DNA of 64,000 nt from Arthrobacter cheniae (GTDB taxonomy: Bacteria; Actinomycetota; Actinomycetes; Actinomycetales; Micrococcaceae): assembly GCF_003602275.1 (NCBI RefSeq), contig NZ_QZVT01000001.1:526567-590566 (forward strand), written 5' to 3'. Positions 26,451 to 34,002 of this stretch are shown one piece after another. The translations under genes and the position numbers were made by a program. The notes below the pieces were generated by a model. The model made no database searches. It was not told the DNA's origin and saw only the letters and a program-made list of their open reading frames with translations. Positions within the stretch are counted from its first letter, which is position 1, and each line of letters opens with the position of its first letter.

Positions 26451-27500
26451 ATCAGAAGAGTCCACTGCGGCATCGTTCCACCCCACCTCCTCACCCGTCT
26501 CGCGGCCCTGCAGGATCCGCGTCTCTCGGTCGCAGCAAGGGCAGCGCGGCATGCACTGCTCGAACTCGACCCCTTGGTGCACGAGCGGTCGGAAGCACTT
26601 CGTGCTCCTGTGCGCCGCGGGTCCGCCGTGGTCGGGACCCTGAGGCGGCGCATCCACGACGCCGGCGGAAGGGAGGAACTCCCGGGGAACCTCGTTCGCG
26701 CCGAGGGCGCACCCCTGACCGGTGATGCAGCCACGGACGAGGCCTACGACGGCCTCGGCTCCACGTATCGGCTGTTCAGCGAGGAGTATGGGCGATCCTC
26801 GATCGACGGCGCGGGAAAGCCCCTCGACGCGACGGTTCACTACGGTTCCAACTACGACAATGCCTTCTGGGACGGCGAGCGGATGGTCTTCGGCGACGGC
26901 GACGGCGAGATCTTCGGCCGTTTCACCGCCTCCCTCACCGTCATCAGCCACGAACTGACGCACGGCTTCACCCAGTACTCCACCAACCTCCAGTACCAGG
27001 GCCAGTCGGGTGCCCTCAACGAGTCGCTCTCGGACGTCTTCGGCGTCCTCGTGGAGCAGCGCGAGCTCGGCCAGGACGCAGGGGCGGCGTCGTGGCTCGT
27101 GGGAGCGGGGATCTTCACCCCAGCCGTCGAGGGACAGGCGCTGCGTTCGCTCAAGGCACCGGGCACGGCCTACGACGACGACGTCCTCGGCAAGGACCCG
27201 CAGCCCGCCACCATGGCCGACTTCGTCGACACCACGTCGGACAACGGCGGAGTCCACATCAACTCCGGCATCCCCAACCACGCGTTCTACCTGGCGGCCG
27301 TGGCTCTCGGCGGGAAGGCGTGGAAGGGGGTGGGTCGCATCTGGTACGAGGCCGTGCTCAGCGGCAGCCTTCCGGCGGACTGCGACTTCCCCACCTTCGC
27401 ACGGGCCACGAACGACGCCGCGGGCGAGCGGTACGGAGCCGGGAGCCGAGAAGCCGAAGCCGTTGCGGAAGCATGGTCGAAGGTGGGCGTACCGGCATGA
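26451..27500 (+). CDS. Protealysin-like M4 metalloprotease, apparent ATC start
   Basis: Counting from the ATC at 26451 gives 349 residues: a short protealysin-type propeptide (about 1-48, beginning RRVHCGIVPPHLLTRLAAL after the start) and a thermolysin-fold M4 catalytic domain. The zinc site is HELTH at 167-171 plus E191 in NESLSD, 20 residues later as in thermolysin; the proton-donor region GGVHINSGIPN is present. There is no signal peptide, as in protealysins. No ATG, GTG or TTG exists in frame between the dioxygenase promoter and codon 42 (TTG at 26574), which would delete the propeptide; GGGAG lies 5 nt before the ATC. The emfourin gene overlaps its stop. Confidence 0.85.
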   Translation: MRRVHCGIVPPHLLTRLAALQDPRLSVAARAARHALLELDPLVHERSEALRAPVRRGSAVVGTLRRRIHDAGGREELPGNLVRAEGAPLTGDAATDEAYDGLGSTYRLFSEEYGRSSIDGAGKPLDATVHYGSNYDNAFWDGERMVFGDGDGEIFGRFTASLTVISHELTHGFTQYSTNLQYQGQSGALNESLSDVFGVLVEQRELGQDAGAASWLVGAGIFTPAVEGQALRSLKAPGTAYDDDVLGKDPQPATMADFVDTTSDNGGVHINSGIPNHAFYLAAVALGGKAWKGVGRIWYEAVLSGSLPADCDFPTFARATNDAAGERYGAGSREAEAVAEAWSKVGVPA

Positions 27501-27931
27501 AGATCGAGATCACGCGCTCGGGCGGCTTCGGTGGCATCACGCGCAGCTGGAGCCTCGAGGTCAGCGCGACGGAGGCGGAGCAGCGGTGGCTCCCCCTGGC
27601 AAGAGCCGAGGGCGGCATCGACCACGCCGATGCCCCGGGAGGCACCGGCGAACAGCGCGACCGATTCACGTACCGCATCGCCATCGGCTATACCGAGGTC
27701 TACGTCTTCGAGGGCCGGCCCGACGGTCCGTGGCGGGAATTGATCGACAGGGCACGGTCAGCGAAGGCCGCCCCGTCCACGGCATCCGCAGCGACGCCAC
27801 CAGCCGCGGCTCCACCCCCGGCACCCTCACCTGCGGACCACCACCGGACCGCGGGTGACGCAACCCCGGAGGAGGCGGCCCCGGAGGAGGCGCGCGATGC
27901 CGGTCCAGGCAAGCCCCGAGAACTGTTGTAA
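27497..27931 (+). CDS. Emfourin-like protease inhibitor
   Basis: A 144-residue protein whose first 85 residues resemble emfourin, the small proteinaceous inhibitor of protealysin (MKIEITRSGGFGGITRSW, then a FTYRIAIG strand). Its ATG overlaps the stop of the M4 protease gene (ATGA), the known protealysin-emfourin operon order, so inhibitor and enzyme should be made together in the cytoplasm. Residues from about 95 on form a Pro/Ala/Glu-rich, apparently disordered tail that I do not recall in the described inhibitors. The tRNA-Gly gene begins 26 bp after the stop. Confidence 0.82.
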   Translation: MKIEITRSGGFGGITRSWSLEVSATEAEQRWLPLARAEGGIDHADAPGGTGEQRDRFTYRIAIGYTEVYVFEGRPDGPWRELIDRARSAKAAPSTASAATPPAAAPPPAPSPADHHRTAGDATPEEAAPEEARDAGPGKPRELL

Positions 27932-27957
27932 GGTGATGGAGCGGTTTCAACTGCCGC

Positions 27958-28028
27958 GCGGGCGTAGCTCAATGGTAGAGCGCTAGCTTCCCAAGCTCGA
28001 TACGCGGGTTCGATTCCCGTCGCCCGCT
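27958..28028 (+). tRNA. tRNA-Gly (anticodon CCC)
   Basis: A 71-nt cloverleaf: 7-bp acceptor stem (GCGGGCG with CGCCCGC), D arm GCTC-AATGGTA-GAGC, anticodon loop TTCCCAA with CCC at 27990-27992, and T loop TTCGATT. The discriminator is T and CCA is not encoded. The anticodon stem CTAGC/GCTCG contains one T-C mismatch at the second pair. It reads GGG glycine codons. Confidence 0.95.
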
Positions 28029-28128
28029 CTTTCCTCTTCCTCAGAGGCTGCCTCCACACCCCTCGGTGTGCCGAAGGACACCTACCGTAGCCGCCACCGG
28101 GCTCCCGCATGAGCAGTATCCTTGAGCG

Positions 28129-28560
28129 GTGAATCGCACCATGTTCAAATCGAAGATCCACCGCGCCACGGTCACCCACGCCGATCTCCACTACGTCGGA
28201 TCCGTCACCGTGGACCTGGACCTTCTCGACGCCGCGGACATCCTCCCCGGCGAGCTCGTCTCTATCGTGGACATCACCAACGGTGCCCGCCTCGAGACGT
28301 ACACGATCGCCGGCGAGCGTGGATCCGGGGTCATCGGCATCAACGGTGCGGCCGCGCACCTGGTGGAACCGGGCGACCTCGTCATCCTCATCACCTACGC
28401 GCAGCTGACGACCGAGGAAGCGAGCACCTTCGTCCCCAGCGTCGTCCACGTAGATGCGGACAACCGGATCATCAAGCTCGGCTCCGATCCGGCTGAAGCC
28501 CTGACCGACGACGTCGAGCGCCCTCCCTTCGCCCTGGACAACTCGGCGCTACCCGCCTGA
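28129..28560 (+). CDS. panD: Aspartate 1-decarboxylase
   Basis: A 143-residue pyruvoyl enzyme that converts L-aspartate to beta-alanine for pantothenate and coenzyme A. The self-cleavage site Gly24-Ser25 lies in HYVGSVTVD; cleavage turns Ser25 into the pyruvoyl group. K9, in the FKSKIHRA segment near the N-terminus, is conserved. The GTG start has TATCCT ending 6 nt upstream, a leaderless arrangement; an ATG four codons later (MFKSK) is an alternative. It stands alone, without panB or panC. The C-terminal 20 residues are family-variable. Confidence 0.93.
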   Translation: MNRTMFKSKIHRATVTHADLHYVGSVTVDLDLLDAADILPGELVSIVDITNGARLETYTIAGERGSGVIGINGAAAHLVEPGDLVILITYAQLTTEEASTFVPSVVHVDADNRIIKLGSDPAEALTDDVERPPFALDNSALPA

Positions 28561-28691
28561 GGGCCGGGCTCGAGGCGCTCCCCCGACGGGGTCCGCATCC
28601 TACTGCCTTCGAGCGTGACCATTCCCCCGATGTGTAATAGTAAGCTGGCTGTCTAGCGGTTTCGGTCGTCTAGGAATAAGGTCGAAAAAGC

Positions 28692-28701
28692 AAGCATGCT
28701 T
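28692..28701. repeat. Palindrome upstream of the sugar importer operon, candidate operator
   Basis: AAGCATGCTT is a perfect 10-bp palindrome about 94 bp before the start of the binding-protein gene. The 234-bp gap between panD and that gene also has two GTCTAG copies (near 28652 and 28668). No regulator gene is adjacent. Operator function is only a suggestion from symmetry and position. Confidence 0.3.
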
Positions 28702-28794
28702 AGGCTGTCGATTCGATTGAACCGCCAGCCGGGTTGTCTACGAGGATGTGGAGGCTCGGTACGAATGCCGACAAGTCGAAGAACACGCAGCATC

Positions 28795-30084
28795 ATGAAA
28801 AACCGTCCGAAGGCCGCCGTCCTGGCAGGCCTCGTGATCGGCACACTGTCCATGAGCGGTTGTGGGCCGGCGGGGGCGGACAACTCCCTGACCTGGTACA
28901 TCAATCCGGACGCGGGTGGCCAGGCCGCGATCGCGCAGAAATGCAGCGACGACTCCGGCGGTCGCTACAGCATCGAGACCTCACTCCTGCCGAGCGACGC
29001 CGCATCCCAGCGCGAACAGCTTGCGCGCCGCCTGGCGGCGGGAGACTCCTCGCTCGACATCATGAGCCTCGATCCTCCCTTCATCCCCGAGCTCGCGGAA
29101 CCGGGCTTCCTTGCACCGGTTCCCGAGGACCTCGCGCAGAGCACGTCCGAGAACGTCGTCGAGGGCGCCCTCGTCGGCGCGACCTGGAAGGACGAACTGG
29201 TGACGGTTCCGTTCTGGGCCAACACGCAGATCCTCTGGTACCGCAAATCGGTTGCCGAGGCGGCGGGGCTCGACATGTCCAAGCCCGTCACCTGGGACCA
29301 GATCATGGAAGCCGCCGCGAGCCAGGAGAAAACCCTGGGAGTGCAGGGCGCCCAGGCGGAATCGATGACGGTATGGGTCAACGCGCTCGTCGAATCAGCG
29401 GGTGGCTCGATTATCGTCGATCCCGAGGCCACCGCCGATACGATCGAGCTCGGCCTCGACTCGGAAGCCGGCGTCGCAGCAGCCGAGGTGATCTCGACGA
29501 TCGGCAAGGACGGTCTGGGTGGGCCCGGTCTGCCGACGCAGGACGAGAACGCATCACTCATCGCCTTCCAGGGCGACTCGGGCTCCTTCATGGTCAACTA
29601 CCCGTTCGTCTGGCCGGCCACGACGGCTGCGGTGGAAGCGGGCACGCTCGACCAGGCAGTCCTCGACGACCTCGGCTGGGGGATCTTCCCGCGGATGTCC
29701 GCCGACCAGGAGTCGGCTCCGCCGCTCGGAGGTATCAACCTCGGTGTCGGTGCCGAGAGCGACAACCCCGAGCTCGCCTACGAGGCGATCCAGTGCATCG
29801 TCTCGGTCGAGAACCAGTCGGAGTACTTCGTGACCAACGGCAACCCGCCGTCCAACACAGAGGCCTACGAGGACCCGCGTATCGAGGAGTCCTTCCCGAT
29901 GGCCGAGACCATCAGGGACTCCCTGCAGGTAGCAGCACCCCGTCCGCAGACACCGTTCTACAACGAGGTCTCCACCGGTATCCAGCAACGCTGGGCACCA
30001 CCCGCCGACGTCGATCCCGACAGCACTCCGGGAACATCGAGCGACTTCATCACTTCGGTCCTCAGAGGGGAGCAACTCCTGTGA
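28795..30084 (+). CDS. Sugar ABC transporter substrate-binding lipoprotein (LpqY-like)
   Basis: A 429-residue extracellular solute-binding protein (family 1). The N-terminus MKNRPKAAVL, a hydrophobic core and a lipobox-like LSMSGC (Cys23) indicate a lipoprotein anchored outside the membrane. The order with two permease genes and a MsmK/UgpC-type ATPase mirrors lpqY-sugA-sugB-sugC, the trehalose importer of mycobacteria; trehalose or a related alpha-glucoside is therefore the best guess. No good Shine-Dalgarno is visible; a start ten codons upstream is possible. Its stop overlaps the GTG of the first permease gene. Confidence 0.83.
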   Translation: MKNRPKAAVLAGLVIGTLSMSGCGPAGADNSLTWYINPDAGGQAAIAQKCSDDSGGRYSIETSLLPSDAASQREQLARRLAAGDSSLDIMSLDPPFIPELAEPGFLAPVPEDLAQSTSENVVEGALVGATWKDELVTVPFWANTQILWYRKSVAEAAGLDMSKPVTWDQIMEAAASQEKTLGVQGAQAESMTVWVNALVESAGGSIIVDPEATADTIELGLDSEAGVAAAEVISTIGKDGLGGPGLPTQDENASLIAFQGDSGSFMVNYPFVWPATTAAVEAGTLDQAVLDDLGWGIFPRMSADQESAPPLGGINLGVGAESDNPELAYEAIQCIVSVENQSEYFVTNGNPPSNTEAYEDPRIEESFPMAETIRDSLQVAAPRPQTPFYNEVSTGIQQRWAPPADVDPDSTPGTSSDFITSVLRGEQLL

Positions 30085-31094
30085 CTTCCGCCATCCCAGC
30101 GAAGACGACGACGGCGTCGTCGACCGACCCCGGTCCGCGCCTCGACACGGGCACCAGCACGACGAACGGCAAGACCCGGAAAGCGCCGAAACAGTACAGC
30201 GACCGCGTCCGCGCGGAGCGACGGCTCGGCTGGATCCTCGCCGGGCCGGCCTTCGTCATCATGCTGCTCGTCACCCTGTACCCGATCCTGCAGGCCATCT
30301 TCGAATCGCTCTTCCAGTTCCGGCTGACAGCCCCCGGAGAGCGTGAGTTCATCGGCCTCGGGAACTACGCGGTGATCCTCTCGGACCCCGTCTGGTGGTC
30401 CGGGCTCTGGACGACGGTCCTCATCACGATCATCACCGTCGCCGTGGAGCTCGTGCTCGGGTTCGCCCTCGCTCTCGTCATGCACAAGGCCCTGAAGTCG
30501 GTACGCGGCCTGCTCCGGACCGCGATACTTGTGCCCTACGGCATCATCACCGTCGTCTCGGCGTTCGCGTGGTTCTACGCGTTCGACATCAATTCGGGCT
30601 ACATCAACAACTGGTTCGGCTGGCTGCCGGGCATCGACGAGAACCTCAACTGGTTCGCACAGGGCCCCACTGCGCTGTTCGTCATCATGGCGTCGGAGAT
30701 CTGGAAGACCACTCCGTTCATCTCGCTCCTCCTCCTCGCCGGGCTCGCCCAGGTGCCGGACGAGCTCAGCGAGGCCGCCAAGGTCGACGGCGCCACCTGG
30801 TGGGAGCAGATGCGCAAGGTGATCATCCCCAACATGAAGGCCGCGATCATGGTGGCCGTCCTGTTCAGGGCCCTCGATGCCTTCCGCATCTTCGACAACG
30901 TCTTCATCATGACCAATGGTGCCTATGGCACCGAAGTGCTGTCCCTCCTCGCCTACCGGCAATCGATCAGCAGGCTCGAGATCGGTCTCGGCTCCGCCGT
31001 CTCCGTCCTCCTGTTCCTCTGTGTACTGCTGATCTGTTTCGTGGCGATCAAGCTCTTCAAGGTCGATCTCGCCGGATCACAGGGAGGAAAGTAA
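30081..31094 (+). CDS. Sugar ABC transporter permease 1 (SugA-like)
   Basis: A 337-residue inner-membrane permease of the MalF/UgpA group with six core membrane helices after a 45-residue polar N-terminal extension. The EAA coupling loop, ELSEAAKVDGATWWEQMRKV, lies near residues 230-249 and contacts the ATPase. I used the GTG that overlaps the binding-protein stop (GTGA). The end overlaps the next gene (TAATG). Confidence 0.88.
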   Translation: MTSAIPAKTTTASSTDPGPRLDTGTSTTNGKTRKAPKQYSDRVRAERRLGWILAGPAFVIMLLVTLYPILQAIFESLFQFRLTAPGEREFIGLGNYAVILSDPVWWSGLWTTVLITIITVAVELVLGFALALVMHKALKSVRGLLRTAILVPYGIITVVSAFAWFYAFDINSGYINNWFGWLPGIDENLNWFAQGPTALFVIMASEIWKTTPFISLLLLAGLAQVPDELSEAAKVDGATWWEQMRKVIIPNMKAAIMVAVLFRALDAFRIFDNVFIMTNGAYGTEVLSLLAYRQSISRLEIGLGSAVSVLLFLCVLLICFVAIKLFKVDLAGSQGGK

Positions 31095-31942
31095 TGACGA
31101 ACACCAGTACCAGGAACAAGGTCCTCTGGGCGATCGTCACGGTCCTCGTCCTCGTCTACGCGCTGTTTCCCGTGATCTCGATCCTCGCCACGTCGTTCAA
31201 GTCACCGAGCGACCTCACGAGTGGGAAGTTCCTGCCGTCGTCCGGCACGGCCACCACCAGCAACTACGAGCAGATCCTGGTAGGGGACGCCCAGGGCCTC
31301 TTCCTCTCGGCGCTGCGCAACTCGATCGGCATCACGCTGATCGCGACGTTCATCGCTGTCGTCCTCGCCACCCTGTGCGCCTACGCGATCGCCCGGCTCG
31401 ATTTCCCGGGCAAGAAGCTCGTCCTGACCACCGCACTGGCGGTCTCGATCTTCCCCGTCATCTCGATCGTGACGCCCCTGTTCAACCTGTGGCGCACCAT
31501 CGGTCTCTACGACACCTGGCTCGGGCTCATCATCCCGTACCTGTCTCTGACGCTCCCGATCTCCATCTGGACCCTGACCGCGTTCTTCCGGCAGATCCCC
31601 TGGGAACTGGAGCAGGCGGCGCAGGTCGACGGCGCGACGACGTGGCAGGCGTTCCGGAAGGCGATCGTTCCGCTGGCCGCACCGGGCGTGTTCACGACGG
31701 CCATCATCGCCTTCTTCATCGCCTGGAACGATTTCGTCTACGGGATCTCGCTGACGTCCACGGAGGCAGCGCGGCCCGTGCCCGCAGCACTCGCATTCTT
31801 CACCGGAGCCTCACAGTTCGAGGCGCCGACCGGGGCCATCTCGGCGGCCGCGATCATCGTCACCATCCCGATCGTCCTGCTGGTCCTGCTCTTCCAACGC
31901 CAGATTGTTTCAGGCCTGACCTCGGGCGCCGTCAAGGGCTAA
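31094..31942 (+). CDS. Sugar ABC transporter permease 2 (SugB-like)
   Basis: A 282-residue permease of the MalG/UgpE group with six membrane helices. The EAA loop ELEQAAQVDGATTWQAFRKA sits around residues 175-194. It pairs with the preceding permease to form the translocation channel. Its ATG shares a base with the previous stop (TAATG) and follows a GGAGGAAAG ribosome-binding site. The ATPase gene begins 30 bp later. Confidence 0.9.
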   Translation: MTNTSTRNKVLWAIVTVLVLVYALFPVISILATSFKSPSDLTSGKFLPSSGTATTSNYEQILVGDAQGLFLSALRNSIGITLIATFIAVVLATLCAYAIARLDFPGKKLVLTTALAVSIFPVISIVTPLFNLWRTIGLYDTWLGLIIPYLSLTLPISIWTLTAFFRQIPWELEQAAQVDGATTWQAFRKAIVPLAAPGVFTTAIIAFFIAWNDFVYGISLTSTEAARPVPAALAFFTGASQFEAPTGAISAAAIIVTIPIVLLVLLFQRQIVSGLTSGAVKG

Positions 31943-31972
31943 CGCCCCCGGTTCAAGTAAAGGATTCGCACC

Positions 31973-33328
31973 ATGGCTTCAATCACTCTCAACCACCTGG
32001 TCAAGAAATACGGTGACGGCTTCCCTGCCGTCAATGACGTCAGCATCGATATCGCCGACGGGGAGTTCATCATCCTCGTAGGCCCGTCCGGCTGCGGCAA
32101 GTCCACCTTGCTACGCATGATCGTGGGACTCGAGGACATCACCGACGGGGACCTCCTGATCGACGGCAAGCGCGTCAATGACAAGGCGCCCCGTGATCGC
32201 AACCTCGCGATGGTGTTCCAGAACTACGCCCTGTACCCGCACCTCACGGTGTACGAGAACATCGCGTTCCCACTGCGCCTGGCCAAGGGCAAGCACTCCG
32301 AGGAGCAGGTGGACAAGCTCGTCACCGAGGCCGCCTCAACGCTCGAGCTCACGGACCACCTGCAGCGCAAGCCCGCGAACCTCTCCGGCGGCCAGCGGCA
32401 GCGCGTCGCGATGGGACGCGCCATCGTTCGCCAGGCGGACGCCTTCCTCTTCGACGAGCCGCTCTCCAACCTGGACGCGAAGCTCCGCGGCCAGATGCGA
32501 TCGGAGATCTCCCAGATGCAACGGCGCCTCGGCGTCACCTCCGTCTACGTTACCCACGACCAGACGGAAGCCATGACCCTCGGTGACCGCGTGGCCGTAC
32601 TGAAGAAGGGCGAGCTGCAGCAGATCGCCTCACCGCGCGAGCTGTACGAGCAGCCCGTCAACCTCTTCGTCGCCGGGTTCATCGGTTCGCCGTCCATGAA
32701 CTTCCTGCCCGCCACCGTCGAGGGCAATGTCCTGAAGACCGCCCTCGGAGACCTCGACCTTCCCGCCGAGAAGGCCCGGAAGGCCGCAGGCAAGAAGGTG
32801 GTCCTCGTCGGCGTCCGGCCCGAGTTCTTCGAGGACGCCAAGCTCGTGGAGGACCACAAGCGGTTCAACGGCTCCACCTTCAGGGCGACACTCACGCATA
32901 CCGAATGGCTCGGGAACGAGCAGTACGGCTACATCAACTTCGATCCGGCCCCGGAGATGCGCGAACTGCTCAACAACCTCGCGCGGGATATGGACGCCGA
33001 CGAGTTGCGTCCACAGGTGGTCGTGACGCTGGATGCCGCCAGCCGGATCCGCGGCGGCCGCGAGGCGGAGATCTGGCTGGACACGCGCAAGCTCCACCTG
33101 TTCGACGCCGAGAGCGGCGAGAACCTGACACGCGATGCGGAGGCCGGTGCCGAACTCACGCGCGAGGCGGGCGAGGAACGGGCGGAGGAGATCGCAACAG
33201 CGCAGCAGGCGGACGGGCAGGCCGCCGGCGGAGGTTTCGGCACGTCCACGCACGGGAACGGGAACGGCACCACCGTCGATGCCGGTGCGGGTCGCTCGGG
33301 CGGCGCGACGGCGGCCCGAGGCAAGTAG
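31973..33328 (+). CDS. Sugar ABC transporter ATP-binding protein (UgpC/MsmK/SugC-like)
   Basis: A 451-residue ATPase of the carbohydrate-uptake group: Walker A GPSGCGKST at 37-45, Q-loop FQNYALYPH at 82-90, LSGGQ at 137-141, DEP at 161-163 and a C-terminal OB-fold regulatory domain (about 240-370). After residue 395 comes an unusual acidic then Gly/Ala/Asn-rich tail of about 55 residues that common homologues lack. It completes a four-gene importer. MsmK-type ATPases sometimes serve several importers. Confidence 0.9.
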   Translation: MASITLNHLVKKYGDGFPAVNDVSIDIADGEFIILVGPSGCGKSTLLRMIVGLEDITDGDLLIDGKRVNDKAPRDRNLAMVFQNYALYPHLTVYENIAFPLRLAKGKHSEEQVDKLVTEAASTLELTDHLQRKPANLSGGQRQRVAMGRAIVRQADAFLFDEPLSNLDAKLRGQMRSEISQMQRRLGVTSVYVTHDQTEAMTLGDRVAVLKKGELQQIASPRELYEQPVNLFVAGFIGSPSMNFLPATVEGNVLKTALGDLDLPAEKARKAAGKKVVLVGVRPEFFEDAKLVEDHKRFNGSTFRATLTHTEWLGNEQYGYINFDPAPEMRELLNNLARDMDADELRPQVVVTLDAASRIRGGREAEIWLDTRKLHLFDAESGENLTRDAEAGAELTREAGEERAEEIATAQQADGQAAGGGFGTSTHGNGNGTTVDAGAGRSGGATAARGK

Positions 33329-33375
33329 TCCGGAGGCTGACAGAGCCGGAAACGAGCACATCCTCGCGAGCTGTA

Positions 33376-33415
33376 CAGACAGGACCGGCACCCGGCAGGG
33401 CGCCGGTCCTGTCTG
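33376..33415. terminator. Hairpin after the sugar importer operon
   Basis: Fourteen-base perfect arms (CAGACAGGACCGGC and its complement) flank a 12-nt loop, 47 nt after the ATPase stop. No T-run follows. It probably ends the sugar operon. The candidate leaderless promoter of the small ORF at 33430 begins right behind it. Confidence 0.65.
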
Positions 33416-33429
33416 TGTAGTCTGGCCCT

Positions 33430-33549
33430 ATGGTCGAACACGACGGCGCCGAGCAGGCCGCCGACCCCACCCCCGGACACGTCGTCGAGGGTCCAACCCT
33501 GCACCTCGGGGCAGCCGGCACCAGGGTTTGCAAGCGGAAATGGTGCTGA
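33430..33549 (+). CDS. Predicted 39-residue leaderless small protein ending CKRKWC
   Basis: The frame opens with ATG, has TAGTCT ending 6 nt upstream (the leaderless geometry seen at several genes here) and encodes an acidic N-terminal half followed by HLGAAGTRVCKRKWC. The last residue is a cysteine and the two cysteines are separated by KRKW, which could bind metal or form a disulphide. It sits directly after the sugar-operon hairpin and 13 bp before a DUF3592-like gene. I do not recognise a family. The reality of the gene rests on promoter geometry only. Confidence 0.45.
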   Translation: MVEHDGAEQAADPTPGHVVEGPTLHLGAAGTRVCKRKWC

Positions 33550-33562
33550 GGAACCGTCGCCC

Positions 33563-33976
33563 GTGTCTGGTGCGCCTGGACGCACGCCGGTGATCGCCCT
33601 CGAGATCGTCAGCTCCACGCTCGTGGCGCTGGGCCTGGGGCTCCTGATAGCGGCGCTCACCATCCGGCTGATCTACGGCTCGTGGACCAAGACGCAGGCC
33701 ATCACCTTCGAGCACGAGGGCCATCCCTACCTCCGCTGGCACGACCACCGGTATCGCATCGTCGAGGCCCTGTGGTCCAGCGGCACGCCACGGCGCGGTA
33801 GGGGTTCAGCGGCGCCCCAGCCCTGGACGCCGGGCGAGGACGTCACGATCTACTACCACGCGCGCCAGCCGACCCACTGGTCCCTCGACGAGCCGTATCG
33901 CGGCACCCGGGTCATCGCCGTCGTCGGGCTCGCCTGCGCCATCTCCGGAGCACTGCTCGGCTTCCTTCCCGCCTGA
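33563..33976 (+). CDS. DUF3592-like membrane protein
   Basis: A 137-residue protein with two membrane helices (about 10-37 and 115-135) enclosing a soluble part that contains WTPGEDVTIYYHARQPTHWS, the kind of strand found in DUF3592 proteins. Function is unknown. The GTG start lacks a clear ribosome-binding site, and it may be translated from the transcript of the small ORF just upstream. Confidence 0.6.
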   Translation: MSGAPGRTPVIALEIVSSTLVALGLGLLIAALTIRLIYGSWTKTQAITFEHEGHPYLRWHDHRYRIVEALWSSGTPRRGRGSAAPQPWTPGEDVTIYYHARQPTHWSLDEPYRGTRVIAVVGLACAISGALLGFLPA

Positions 33977-34002
33977 CGCAGCTCAGCCGGTACCGTGGTG
34001 GG

